Below, piece by piece: positions 52,701-59,993 of a stretch of 64,000 nucleotides of DNA. How positions within the stretch are numbered: the first letter of the stretch is position 1; the number at the start of each line of letters is the position of its first letter. A program made the translations under genes and the position numbers. The notes under the pieces are model-generated. The model was given only the letters and a program-made list of their open reading frames with translations. It was not told the origin of the DNA and did no database searches. The DNA comes from an uncultured Bacteroidales bacterium (GTDB lineage: Bacteria > Bacteroidota > Bacteroidia > Bacteroidales > Bacteroidaceae), in assembly GCA_902788315.1 (NCBI GenBank), contig CADAJS010000011.1, positions 1-64,000 of the forward strand, written 5' to 3'.

Positions 52701-55700
52701 TCCAATGATGGCACCGGCATTCTCGCCTGCCGTGGCTGTGATGTTGCCTTCATAGCCCACATTGGTCATGTAGATCTCGCCAGTCTCGCCCGAGGGGCTG
52801 CCACCGATAAGTCCCACATACGTACCGCCGGTGATGCTGCACGAGGAGTCGAAGATGATGTTCTTCAGCGTGGCACCCGTCTTTACCTGGCTGATGAAGC
52901 CCACGTTGTTGACGTCGGGCATGTCGATAATCAGGTTGCTTACGGTGTGGTAGTCGCCGTCGAACGTACCGCCATAGATGTACTTCGTACCGAAGGGCTT
53001 GTACTTCTCGTTCACGTCGGTCATGTCAATGTCGGCAGTCAGACGTGCATTGACGTTCGGATTGCCAAGCTCTGCGAGAGCTGCAAACCAAACGACATCC
53101 AGGCCGTCGGCCAGCTCATAGAAGTCATTGACAGGCTGCTTGTAATTGATATCGATCGTACCGCAGGACGTGCAGAAGCCATGTTCGAACGAGTGGGTGG
53201 GCACATTTCCGGTCGGCTCGTTCGTGAACGTTACATTTCCTACCGGGTGTCCGTTGCAGAGCACCTTACCATCCACATATACTTGCTTGTGATCGCTCCA
53301 GGGCACGGGGGTCTCGTCCTTGCCCAGTGTCTGATACCACTTGATGGTGCTCTGGTCGCCGTTCAGCATGTAGGTCATCGAACCGGTGCCGAGGTCGGCC
53401 AGAGCCTTCGCGCGGAGCTCGTCCTTTTCCAGATCATCTGCCGAAGGAGCATTCTCATATCCTGGAATCGGATTCACCTGTGTACCGAAGAGGCAGTAGC
53501 AGTTGTTGAGTTCCACCGTGATCGAACCGTTCTTACGAGTGAAATATGTGCCGGCCGAGGCGTTCTTCACCTTGGCAATGGACCAGCAGTCGTTGAAGAT
53601 GAACGTACCGGAGTTGGTCCATCCAGCAAACGAGGCACAGTTGCCCGGGTTCTTGGCACCCTCACGCTCGCCCGTGATGATCTCGCCGACCACCCAGCAC
53701 GAGTTGATGGTCACAGGAGTACCTCCGGACCAGGCGCCGCCAAAGAGACCGGCAACGTTCTCTCCCTCGCCGTTCACGGTACCCATGTTACCGATGTTCT
53801 CAAAGAGAGCGCCGCCGCCATTGTGGTTACCGATGATACCCACCTTCTGGGCACCGATGATGGAGCAGGTCGGGTCGAGGTAGAAGTTCTTCAGCACCAC
53901 GTTGGCACCCGTCTTGAACAGACCGTAGTCGCTCTTCTCGGGGTGATTCAGCACGAGGTTGCTGAACTTGTGGCCCTGTCCGTCAAACTGTCCCACGAAA
54001 TTCTTCGTACCGCCGATGGGAGCCCAGCTGTCGTCCACGCCTGTAAAGTCGAGGTCGGTGGTCATACGGCCCTTGATGGTGGCATCGGTCTTGGCCAGCT
54101 CGGCAAAGCGCAGGAAGGTCTCCACCGACGAAATCTCAAACCATCCGTCCTCGGCAGGAATCCACTGTCCGCAGACGATGCAGAGTCCCGTATTGGGATC
54201 CACATTATGAGGTATCTGGGTGAAGCCCGTGTTCACATTCGAGAAGCCGAAGCCCTCGCCGTCGCTGCCGTCACAGTTCTTCACACCTACCTTATATACT
54301 ACGTCGGTTCCCTGCAGGGTGGGCTGCTTGTCTGTGCCCAACTTCTGGAACCATGCGGGGTTCTCGCCGCTTTCGCCGTTAATAATCCATGCCAAGGCGC
54401 CGCTGGCGACGTCCTCCTGAGTAAAGTTGGGAGCCTGCTCGCCATACATCGTGGCACAATTGATAAACTTCACGCACGTGCCACTGCTCGAGGCACGTCC
54501 GAAGCACTGGTTCAGTGCTGTCTCTGCTGGTTTTTCTGCCACGCTCCAGCAGCCCGTGACGGTGTACTGGAAGGTATGGTCGAGACCCGGAGGACAACCA
54601 GCCGACTGGGTGTTGCCGAACCATCCGGAGAGCATGCCGGAGCTGGTACCGCTCACCTTGCCGAGGAAGGCACAGTTGGTCATCTTACCAAAGCATACGT
54701 CATTGTAGTTGCCCACAATACCGCCTACGCCTGCATCGCTGGCACCGCCATCGTTCAGTTCCTGAGCCGCCACGGTAGCATAGCTGATGATGCCTTCCAC
54801 CTCGTTCCACGAACCGGCCTGGCCGCCGTGGCCGATAAGACCGCCCACATGCTGATACCCCAGCACGGAACATGTCTCGTCGATGACAACGTTCTGCAGC
54901 TTGCTCTGTCCGCCAATCGAACCAAAGAGACCTACGTTCTTTCCGTAAGGAGTGTTGCCCGGACGGTTGATCTTCAGGTTGCTCACCTTATGGAACTGTC
55001 CGTCAAACGTACCGGCAAACATGCCGCTGTCGTTGCAGAGCACTATGTCTTCGCCACCGAGGTCGATATCGGCCGTCAGCTTGCCCTTGATGTCCACGTA
55101 GCCTTTCATAATCATGTCGCCGAACCACTTCAATTCCTGTGCAGAGCCGATGGGATAGAAACCATCGGCATCGGCCTTCACAAACTCGGTGTTCAGCTGG
55201 CCGCAGGTGGAGCAGACATATCCGTTCCACGTATGAGCGGCAGCCTCGGCAGCATTGTTGGTGAAGCCAGCGGCCACTGCGGGGTCGCAGCTGCCCTTAG
55301 CATATACACGGTCGGTCGAAGTGGGAGAGGGATACTTGTCCTCACCTATCTTCTGCCCCATGCCCAGCACGTAGGCGGCATATCCGTTTGCAATCTGATC
55401 TGCCGTGATGGCCGTCGAGCCTACGTTGGTATAGGAGCCGGCCCATGTATCGGCATAGAGGTTGTTGCGAATACGACCGGGAATGTCACCGGTATCTGAA
55501 GTGCGGATAATAGGACGCGAGTTGCCCTCAGCGATGTTGATGTCAAAGGCTGCGATGTTAAGGCAGTTGGTCACGTTCATCTGGTTGAGCCAGCCCGAGA
55601 TACCGCCCCAGTTGGTGGCACCAGTGCCCGTCACCGTACCGGCAAAGACACAGTGGTCCACGATGGATGAATAGTAGCCTGCACCAACCACGCCACCGGC

Positions 55701-56180
55701 TGTGTTATCGCCGGTGAGCACCGAGGTGAAGTCCACCAGGCTGACGCAGTTGCGCACTGTCCCGTTATTGTAGGCTGCGATGGCACCTGCATACTTCTTG
55801 GCCACGGCAATCTTGCCATCCACCACCAGATTCTTGATGATGCCCGAGTTGGAACAGAAGAGAGCTGCATCGCCTTCATTCTCCCCAGCGGGAATGTCCA
55901 CCGTAATCTTGTGCCCCTGGCCGTCAAACGTTCCTGCAAATGCCTGGCGATAGGTGTTGCCCGTTGCCTTGGCAATCTGCACGAACCCTTGCGTGTAGTC
56001 GATGTCTGCCGTCAGAACTGCGCTGGCAAAGCGATTCTGGGTGTTCACCACTTCAGCAAAGGCTGCCAGGTCCTGAGACGACCCGATTTGATAGACGCCG
56101 TCCTTCTGGTCGATCGCCCACGCATTCAATCCTGCCATGCACAGCAGTGCAGTCAGGAGAAGAGTAAATTTGTACCTCAT
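49713..56180 (-). CDS. Giant modular secreted protein with T9SS-type tail (paralogue 3, 2155 aa)
   Basis: Function unknown; exported and probably surface-displayed. Signal peptide 1-22 (MRYKFTLLLTALLCMAGLNA then WA). Four solenoid modules of about 340 residues repeat (about 25-290, 340-625, 680-965, 1010-1290) with DGVYQIGSSQDL-type starts, FDGQGH and NCWS turns. Three Cys motifs ending CSTCG, CIVCG and CTSCG lie near 325, 667 and 1003, an even spacing. Then a helical stretch (about 1300-1455), a jelly-roll-like segment (about 1457-1640), a second helical stretch and a fifth solenoid module (about 1793-2070). The tail GNKVSVFDAQGRMV ... GMYILKGEGKSIKVLVK is a standard T9SS type A form, different from the other two giants. 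It also lacks their Ig-like and propeller regions. Confidence 0.85.
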   Translation of the reverse strand: MRYKFTLLLTALLCMAGLNAWAIDQKDGVYQIGSSQDLAAFAEVVNTQNRFASAVLTADIDYTQGFVQIAKATGNTYRQAFAGTFDGQGHKITVDIPAGENEGDAALFCSNSGIIKNLVVDGKIAVAKKYAGAIAAYNNGTVRNCVSLVDFTSVLTGDNTAGGVVGAGYYSSIVDHCVFAGTVTGTGATNWGGISGWLNQMNVTNCLNIAAFDINIAEGNSRPIIRTSDTGDIPGRIRNNLYADTWAGSYTNVGSTAITADQIANGYAAYVLGMGQKIGEDKYPSPTSTDRVYAKGSCDPAVAAGFTNNAAEAAAHTWNGYVCSTCGQLNTEFVKADADGFYPIGSAQELKWFGDMIMKGYVDIKGKLTADIDLGGEDIVLCNDSGMFAGTFDGQFHKVSNLKINRPGNTPYGKNVGLFGSIGGQSKLQNVVIDETCSVLGYQHVGGLIGHGGQAGSWNEVEGIISYATVAAQELNDGGASDAGVGGIVGNYNDVCFGKMTNCAFLGKVSGTSSGMLSGWFGNTQSAGCPPGLDHTFQYTVTGCWSVAEKPAETALNQCFGRASSSGTCVKFINCATMYGEQAPNFTQEDVASGALAWIINGESGENPAWFQKLGTDKQPTLQGTDVVYKVGVKNCDGSDGEGFGFSNVNTGFTQIPHNVDPNTGLCIVCGQWIPAEDGWFEISSVETFLRFAELAKTDATIKGRMTTDLDFTGVDDSWAPIGGTKNFVGQFDGQGHKFSNLVLNHPEKSDYGLFKTGANVVLKNFYLDPTCSIIGAQKVGIIGNHNGGGALFENIGNMGTVNGEGENVAGLFGGAWSGGTPVTINSCWVVGEIITGEREGAKNPGNCASFAGWTNSGTFIFNDCWSIAKVKNASAGTYFTRKNGSITVELNNCYCLFGTQVNPIPGYENAPSADDLEKDELRAKALADLGTGSMTYMLNGDQSTIKWYQTLGKDETPVPWSDHKQVYVDGKVLCNGHPVGNVTFTNEPTGNVPTHSFEHGFCTSCGTIDINYKQPVNDFYELADGLDVVWFAALAELGNPNVNARLTADIDMTDVNEKYKPFGTKYIYGGTFDGDYHTVSNLIIDMPDVNNVGFISQVKTGATLKNIIFDSSCSITGGTYVGLIGGSPSGETGEIYMTNVGYEGNITATAGENAGAIIGCNHGSAALYQLTGCYSTGTISGLKENGALSGWVGSSGGKITNCWSTATVENAQSDERYLYRHGSTAPTASRVYATVGAQGTIVTEEQMKNGDVTFALNGSSFLDATWFQTIGEDEHPTFVPGHGVVYKVGEEIGDVHDDGSYHTLLTLMISAETEMAEEAVACQALLDEYLTTVESWTDVPTFDEFCISYRNSQTQRDAISNSMKAYKTYIDACEYAIKYLSENSFTSDMRTFLEGYLNGDGAPSDDYPNGTYGHVVKVHELNDEGIAAETDFVNSLLQRTIATNIIPGTEITVTLANYDFKDKLNGWTVETTNNGVTTGGETSIMTVARGLNTNFSMEQTLEGLPNGVYVMSANAFERTAGDDYSQYHVGQLYLNDNANFVMTIGEDVIDVNDAEDGVNCHITGSSTDKEYVYEDINGYVPGYMIGASYAFNGGRYMNYTAVEVTDSTLTVGARNLGSGLSNDWLVVGNIRLYYLGTAEQASDMLTTVLEGYVARATVIRDFAWVDTEEAPKYPNMSEALKAELADLIDASATVTTGEEKMDLVNKFSALFNSIYDCRKAYVEMATTADEVSNAAGLLKDKNLIDQAQLDEVTAVYDKAWMSYQDGNVTAEEARAITAELRAFSFSPEKDENGVYQLATARDLGIFALLVNGGENDANAVLTADIDMEGIEFTPIGWNMTTDNASANTISSSPNTLYKGHFDGQGHRIKNLVVNYPGSIGVGLFGDITYPAHIENFVLDETCEIHGSDRAGAIGRAEASGKSGAERVVTINNVGNEGKVYANTAPAGILGNANNSSLAIITNCYSTGLITMETESTIGTSDHNAALICGWLANLGAEITNCWSTAEITNYQSVDRAFCRVGGDNNKFVNNYSTFATQTYVVPAEAFTTGEVTYKLNCGVTNNTAVWYQNIGEDAHPTFDASHQIVFLKDDGTYYNDGTTAIRTIATTLGNKVSVFDAQGRMVRSNVSASEAVKGMTSGMYILKGEGKSIKVLVK

Positions 56181-56288
56181 TTTTGATTGTGTTAAAGGTT
56201 AAAAAAGTGTTATTGTTCCGTTTTCTCTCACCGGTTCTCTCCGCCTCATCTCACGACAGAATGAAGCAGAAACCCTCAGTTTTGGGTG

Positions 56289-56296
56289 TAAAGGTA
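56289..56296 (-). promoter_or_regulatory. Possible -7 box of the 2155-aa giant gene
   Basis: TACCTTTA on the minus strand, one base off TAnnTTTG, about 110 bases before the start codon. No clear -33 box. Confidence 0.35.
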
Positions 56297-56439
56297 CAAA
56301 TTTTCCGCAACACAATGGCACGCAACGCGTTAAAAAAGTTTAAAAACGACAGGCATGCGCGGTTGGGAAAGCGATGTGCAAAGCGAGCGATACCAGCAGA
56401 GAACCTGCGACCCGAGTCGCGGTGGCATGATGCATCGCG

Positions 56440-56503
56440 TTTTCCCACGTGTGGGAAAGTGCCACGGAACACGCTGCGTCTGGCACTCCCACGTATGGGA
56501 AAA
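56440..56503. repeat. TTTTCCCAC palindrome pair, copy C
   Basis: TTTTCCCACGTGTGGGAAAG (56440-56459) and a degenerate partner CACTCCCACGTATGGGAAAA (56484-56503), starts 44 bp apart, with the spacer GTGCCACGGAACACGCTGCG. The remainder of the gap 56181-56590 shows the leader of the giant gene, a GCGAC/GTCGC inverted repeat near 56408-56420 and nothing else recognised. Confidence 0.8.
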
Positions 56504-56590
56504 CAGACGATGTCACGCCGCTGCCATGGCATCCATGGAAACATGCCGAATCGCCGCCCACAGAGTCCCGTCCGAGGGGGGGGGACGTGG

Positions 56591-56974
56591 TCATAGGATG
56601 AAGGTCTCCTCAGCCCAATAGCAAAGCATCCCGGCCAAGTATCCAGCGAAGGCAATCCAAGAGATGTGTTTCAGATACCATCCAAAGGTTATCTTCTCCA
56701 GGCCCATGATGACCACTCCAGCTGCAGAGCCAATAATGAGCATTGAGCCTCCTACGCCCGCACAATAGGAGAGAAGCTGCCAGAAAATGCCATCGACGGC
56801 CATGTCGCCCATTTCTGCCAGAGGGTACATACCCATACAACCTGCCACGAGCGGAACATTGTCAATGATGGATGACAGGATTCCAATGATACCTGTCGTG
56901 AGGTAGCAGTTGCCGCCAAAGACCTCATTAAGGCTTTCACCAAGCATGGTGAGCACGCCCACTATATTTCCCAT
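56591..56974 (-). pseudogene. nhaD: Truncated NhaD-type Na+/H+ antiporter gene (3' remnant)
   Basis: 127 codons matching only the C-terminal end of NhaD-type antiporters: GIIGILSSIIDNVPLVAGCM, GIFWQLLSYCAGVGGSMLII, GSAAGVVIMGLEKITFGWYL and a last membrane helix. The family is usually above 400 aa, so roughly 300 N-terminal residues are missing. The natural C-terminus and stop are present. The remnant's first codons (ATG GGA AAT A) are made of repeat-element sequence: the conserved ...CGTCATGGGAAATA flank of the palindrome array at 56965-57050 runs directly into the nhaD reading frame. No N-terminal part lies on the far side, where the M48 gene follows. Non-functional as an antiporter (inference). 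Confidence 0.85.
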
Positions 56975-57050
56975 GACGTGTTCCTGGGGACTTTATCACG
57001 TGTGATAAACTTTTTTATCACGCGTGATAAAGCGCTGCGCGGCACGCCAT
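56965..57050 (-). repeat. Palindrome-array repeat element, copy 4
   Basis: Two palindromes, TTTATCACGTGTGATAAA (56992-57009) and TTTATCACGCGTGATAAA (57014-57031), period 22 bp. The left flank TATTTCCCATGACGTGTTCC and right flank GCGCTGCGCGGCACGCCATG match copy 2. It lies between the nhaD remnant and the 3' end of the M48 gene. Confidence 0.85.
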
Positions 57051-57085
57051 GTAACTCGACAGAAAGCCAGGGGCGGAGCAGGGAC

Positions 57086-58096
57086 TCAGAACTGCTCCAG
57101 ATAGTAGATGCGGCTCTCCGTGCTGGGATGGGTGCTGAAGAGGCGGTTCATCACACCCGAGATGCCCTCGAGAGCCATGCGGGGGTGGATGATGAAGAGC
57201 TGTGCCACGTCCTGGCGCGGCACGTCGGCCAGGGCAGGGTCGCGGCTGATCTTGCGCAGAGCCGAGGCCAGGGCCAGGGGGTCTCCGCAGAGTTCGGCAC
57301 CGCCGGCATCGGCCATATACTCGCGCTTCCGGCTGATGGCAAAGCGCGTGAGCATCGTGAAGAGGTAGCCGATAGCTGCCAGTACCGCAGCCACCAACAG
57401 GATGACGATGAAGGAGACACCGTTTCCGCCGCCGCGTTCACTGCGGCTGTTCGTGCGCCGGCTGCCGCCGCCATAGACAAACGTGTTCCACATCATGCGC
57501 ACGGCCAGGCTCATCAGCGTGCTCATGATGCCGACGAAGATAATGGAGACGATAAGCAACCGGGTGTCACGGTTGCGGATGTGCGTCAGCTCGTGACCGA
57601 TGACGCCTGCCAGCTCCTGATCGTCCAGGAGCTGGCAGAGGCCGGTGGTCACGGTGACGGTATAGCTGTTTCTGTCCACACCACTGGCAAAGGCGTTCAG
57701 CTGAGGATCGTCGATGATGTTGATTTTGGGCATCGGCATGCCGCACGTCATGGTGAGGTTCTCCACTATATTATACACGCGCGGATTCTCGCGTCGCTCC
57801 AGAGGGCGTGCGCCCGTGGCACGGCGGATGATGGAGGTGTTAGCGAAATACGAGACGGCAAACCATACACCCACGATGCCCACCACCCACGGCAGGATGG
57901 CGCGCATCTCGTAGTTCACATAGTCCCACTCCACCGTCTGCACCTCGCCATACGTGGGGTCGCTGACTCCCAACAGGTTCACGATAACCAGGAAAGCATA
58001 TATGACACCCAGCAGGATGCACGGGAAGAGGGCCAGTAGCAGGAGGCTCAGCAGATTGTTGCGCCACTGCTGCGTATGGATACCTACGTATTGCAT
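57086..58096 (-). CDS. M48-family membrane zinc metallopeptidase (HtpX-like)
   Basis: 336 aa. Two N-terminal membrane helices (about 15-40 and 68-90), the HEXXH zinc site GHELTHIRNRD (about 168-178), the third-ligand Glu in SRKREYMADAGGAEL (about 265) and a further hydrophobic pair between. It resembles HtpX, which degrades misfolded membrane proteins, but the N-terminal part is longer. It starts 99 bp after lemA on the same strand; LemA with an M48 peptidase is a recurring pair. A palindrome-array element follows its stop. Confidence 0.92.
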   Translation of the reverse strand: MQYVGIHTQQWRNNLLSLLLLALFPCILLGVIYAFLVIVNLLGVSDPTYGEVQTVEWDYVNYEMRAILPWVVGIVGVWFAVSYFANTSIIRRATGARPLERRENPRVYNIVENLTMTCGMPMPKINIIDDPQLNAFASGVDRNSYTVTVTTGLCQLLDDQELAGVIGHELTHIRNRDTRLLIVSIIFVGIMSTLMSLAVRMMWNTFVYGGGSRRTNSRSERGGGNGVSFIVILLVAAVLAAIGYLFTMLTRFAISRKREYMADAGGAELCGDPLALASALRKISRDPALADVPRQDVAQLFIIHPRMALEGISGVMNRLFSTHPSTESRIYYLEQF

Positions 58097-58195
58097 TTCA
58101 GTGATATCTTCTCTTTAGTATAGTGGAACTATTCGGACTGGCAATACTGGCATTTCCAGGATTTCCAGAAAGGAGGCTGCCATGCTGGCAGAGGC

Positions 58196-58762
58196 CTAGA
58201 ACTTTATCTCGGGAGCCTGTTCATACTGGGCACGCTCCATCTGCGGCACTTCGAACATGGGCTCGCGATGGAAACCGAACATGCCGGCCAGCAGCACGGC
58301 GGGGAAACTCTGCACGGCGGTGTTCAGTTCCTTCGTGGCACTGTTGAAGAAGCGACGAGTGGCAGCCAACTTGTTCTCGATATCGGAAATCTCGCCTTGC
58401 AGCTGCAGGAAGTTCTGATTGGCTTTCAGGTCTGGATAAGCCTCGACAGAGACCTTCAGCCCGGCCAGGGCACTGCTGAGGGCGTTCTCAGCCTCGATCT
58501 TGTCATTGATGGTAGTAGCATTCATGGCAGCCGTACGTGCCTGAGTGATGCGCTCGAGCAATCCTTTCTCATGCTCGGCATAGCCCTTTACCGCAGCCAC
58601 CAGCTGGGGAATGAGGTCGTGACGCTGCTTGAGCTGCACGTCGATGTTGGCAAACGCATTCTCGCGGTTGTTGCGCAGGGAAACCAGGTTGTTGTAGATG
58701 AAGATGACGCCGAGCACCAACACCACGGCTACCACGATAAGGACGATAACTCCTGTACTCAT
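58196..58762 (-). CDS. lemA: LemA family protein
   Basis: 188 aa. An N-terminal membrane helix (VIVLIVVAVVLVLGVIFIYN) is followed by the LemA helical domain: LVSLRNNRENAFANIDVQLK, QRHDLIPQLVAAVKGYAEHE and FLQLQGEISDIENKLAATRR. It sits before the M48 gene and is probably cotranscribed. LemA proteins are membrane-anchored helical bundles of unclear biochemical role. Confidence 0.95.
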   Translation of the reverse strand: MSTGVIVLIVVAVVLVLGVIFIYNNLVSLRNNRENAFANIDVQLKQRHDLIPQLVAAVKGYAEHEKGLLERITQARTAAMNATTINDKIEAENALSSALAGLKVSVEAYPDLKANQNFLQLQGEISDIENKLAATRRFFNSATKELNTAVQSFPAVLLAGMFGFHREPMFEVPQMERAQYEQAPEIKF

Positions 58763-58882
58763 AATGTTCTTTTTTTGAAGGGTTAATCTTACATTTAGCG
58801 GAATTTGATGCGTAAAGTTACACCTTTTTCTGAGAAGAAGGTTAAAAAACGACGTATTTTTATCACTTTTTAACCGTTTCGC

Positions 58883-58913
58883 TTGAATATTTCGAAGAAA
58901 AGGACTATCTTTG
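58883..58913 (+). promoter_or_regulatory. Candidate promoter of rpoD
   Basis: TTG (58883-58885), 20 bases, then TATCTTTG (58906-58913), a full match to the Bacteroidetes -7 box, 37 bases before the start codon. Confidence 0.65.
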
Positions 58914-58949
58914 CGTGCTTCAAAGCACGCTATCGACTAAACAAGAACT

Positions 58950-59810
58950 ATGAGACAACTAAAAATAACCAAAAGTATTACCAGCCGCGACAGTGCCTCG
59001 CTGGACAAGTATCTGCAGGAGATTGGCCGTGAAACCCTGCTCACGGTGGACGAAGAAGTAGAGCTTTCGCAGCGCATCCGCAAGGGCGACCGTCAGGCGC
59101 TGGACAAACTCGTGCGTGCCAACCTGCGTTTTGTGGTCAGTGTAGCAAAGCAGTATCAGAACCAAGGACTTTCCCTGCCCGACCTCATCAACGAAGGCAA
59201 CGTGGGCCTCATCAAGGCTGCCGAGAAATTCGACGAGACACGTGGATTCAAGTTCATCAGCTACGCCGTATGGTGGATACGTCAGACCATCCTGCAGGCA
59301 TTGGCAGAGCAGAGCCGCATCGTGCGCCTGCCGCTCAACCAGGTGAGCGCCGTGAACAAGATAAGCAAGGCCATGACCAAGTTTGAGCAGGAGCACGAAC
59401 GCAAGCCCAGTGCCGACGAACTGGCCGAACTGGTAAACGAGCTGCCCGAGAAGATCAACGACAGCCTGCGTGCCAGCGGTCGCCACGTCAGCGTTGATGC
59501 CCCCTTCGTCGAAGGCGAAGAGAACAGCCTGCTCGACGTGATGGTGAACACCGACTCGCCCATGGCCGACGTCACCCTGGTCAAGGAGAGCCTGAACACC
59601 GAGATAGCACGTGCACTGAGCCAGCTCAACGAACGCGAGAAGGACATCGTGGAGATGAGTTTTGGCATCAATCACCAGGAGATGACCCTCGAGGAAATCG
59701 GCGAGCGATTCGGCCTCACCAGGGAGCGCGTACGCCAGATTCGCGAGAAGGCCATCCGAAAACTGCGCCTGAGCAACCGCGACAGCCTGCTGCGCTCATA
59801 TCTGGGATAA
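58950..59810 (+). CDS. rpoD: Primary RNA polymerase sigma factor (RpoD/SigA type)
   Basis: 286 aa, the short form usual in Bacteroidetes, without the long region 1.1. Region 1.2: [20 protein letters not shown]. Region 2: [40 protein letters not shown] and [20 protein letters not shown] (-10 recognition). Region 3 around [14 protein letters not shown]. Region 4: [18 protein letters not shown]. It directs most transcription and would recognise the TTTG / TAnnTTTG promoters seen across the window. Single gene with its own promoter and terminator. Confidence 0.96.
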   Translation: MRQLKITKSITSRDSASLDKYLQEIGRETLLTVDEEVELSQRIRKGDRQALDKLVRANLRFVVSVAKQYQNQGLSLPDLINEGNVGLIKAAEKFDETRGFKFISYAVWWIRQTILQALAEQSRIVRLPLNQVSAVNKISKAMTKFEQEHERKPSADELAELVNELPEKINDSLRASGRHVSVDAPFVEGEENSLLDVMVNTDSPMADVTLVKESLNTEIARALSQLNEREKDIVEMSFGINHQEMTLEEIGERFGLTRERVRQIREKAIRKLRLSNRDSLLRSYLG

Positions 59811-59841
59811 CGTGCCTTACAGGAAAAAACATCCAAATGCC

Positions 59842-59888
59842 AAGCGTGGGCTCCGCCGATTGACGGTGGAGTGCACGCTTTTCTCTTT
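59842..59888 (+). terminator. Intrinsic terminator of rpoD
   Basis: Stem AAGCGTG / CACGCTT (59842-59848, 59874-59880) continued inward by CTCCGCC / GGTGGAG, followed by TTCTCTTTC. It starts 32 bases past the rpoD stop. Confidence 0.8.
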
Positions 59889-59918
59889 CAAAAGGACGTG
59901 CATGTCAATAAAATGTTG

Positions 59919-59926
59919 TACCTTTG
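59919..59926 (+). promoter_or_regulatory. Candidate -7 box of the DUF4954 gene
   Basis: TACCTTTG, a match to TAnnTTTG, 68 bases before the start codon; a -33 box is not clear. Confidence 0.5.
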
Positions 59927-59993
59927 CGCCCGAATTGAGCTCCTAAAGGATAACACTTTATAATTATTCGGTACTTAAAACAATGTAACGAAC

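Noticed and set aside
56591..56974. Intact small membrane protein gene
   Set aside because: The frame matches only the C-terminal part of NhaD antiporters and its start codon belongs to the repeat element, so it is a remnant.
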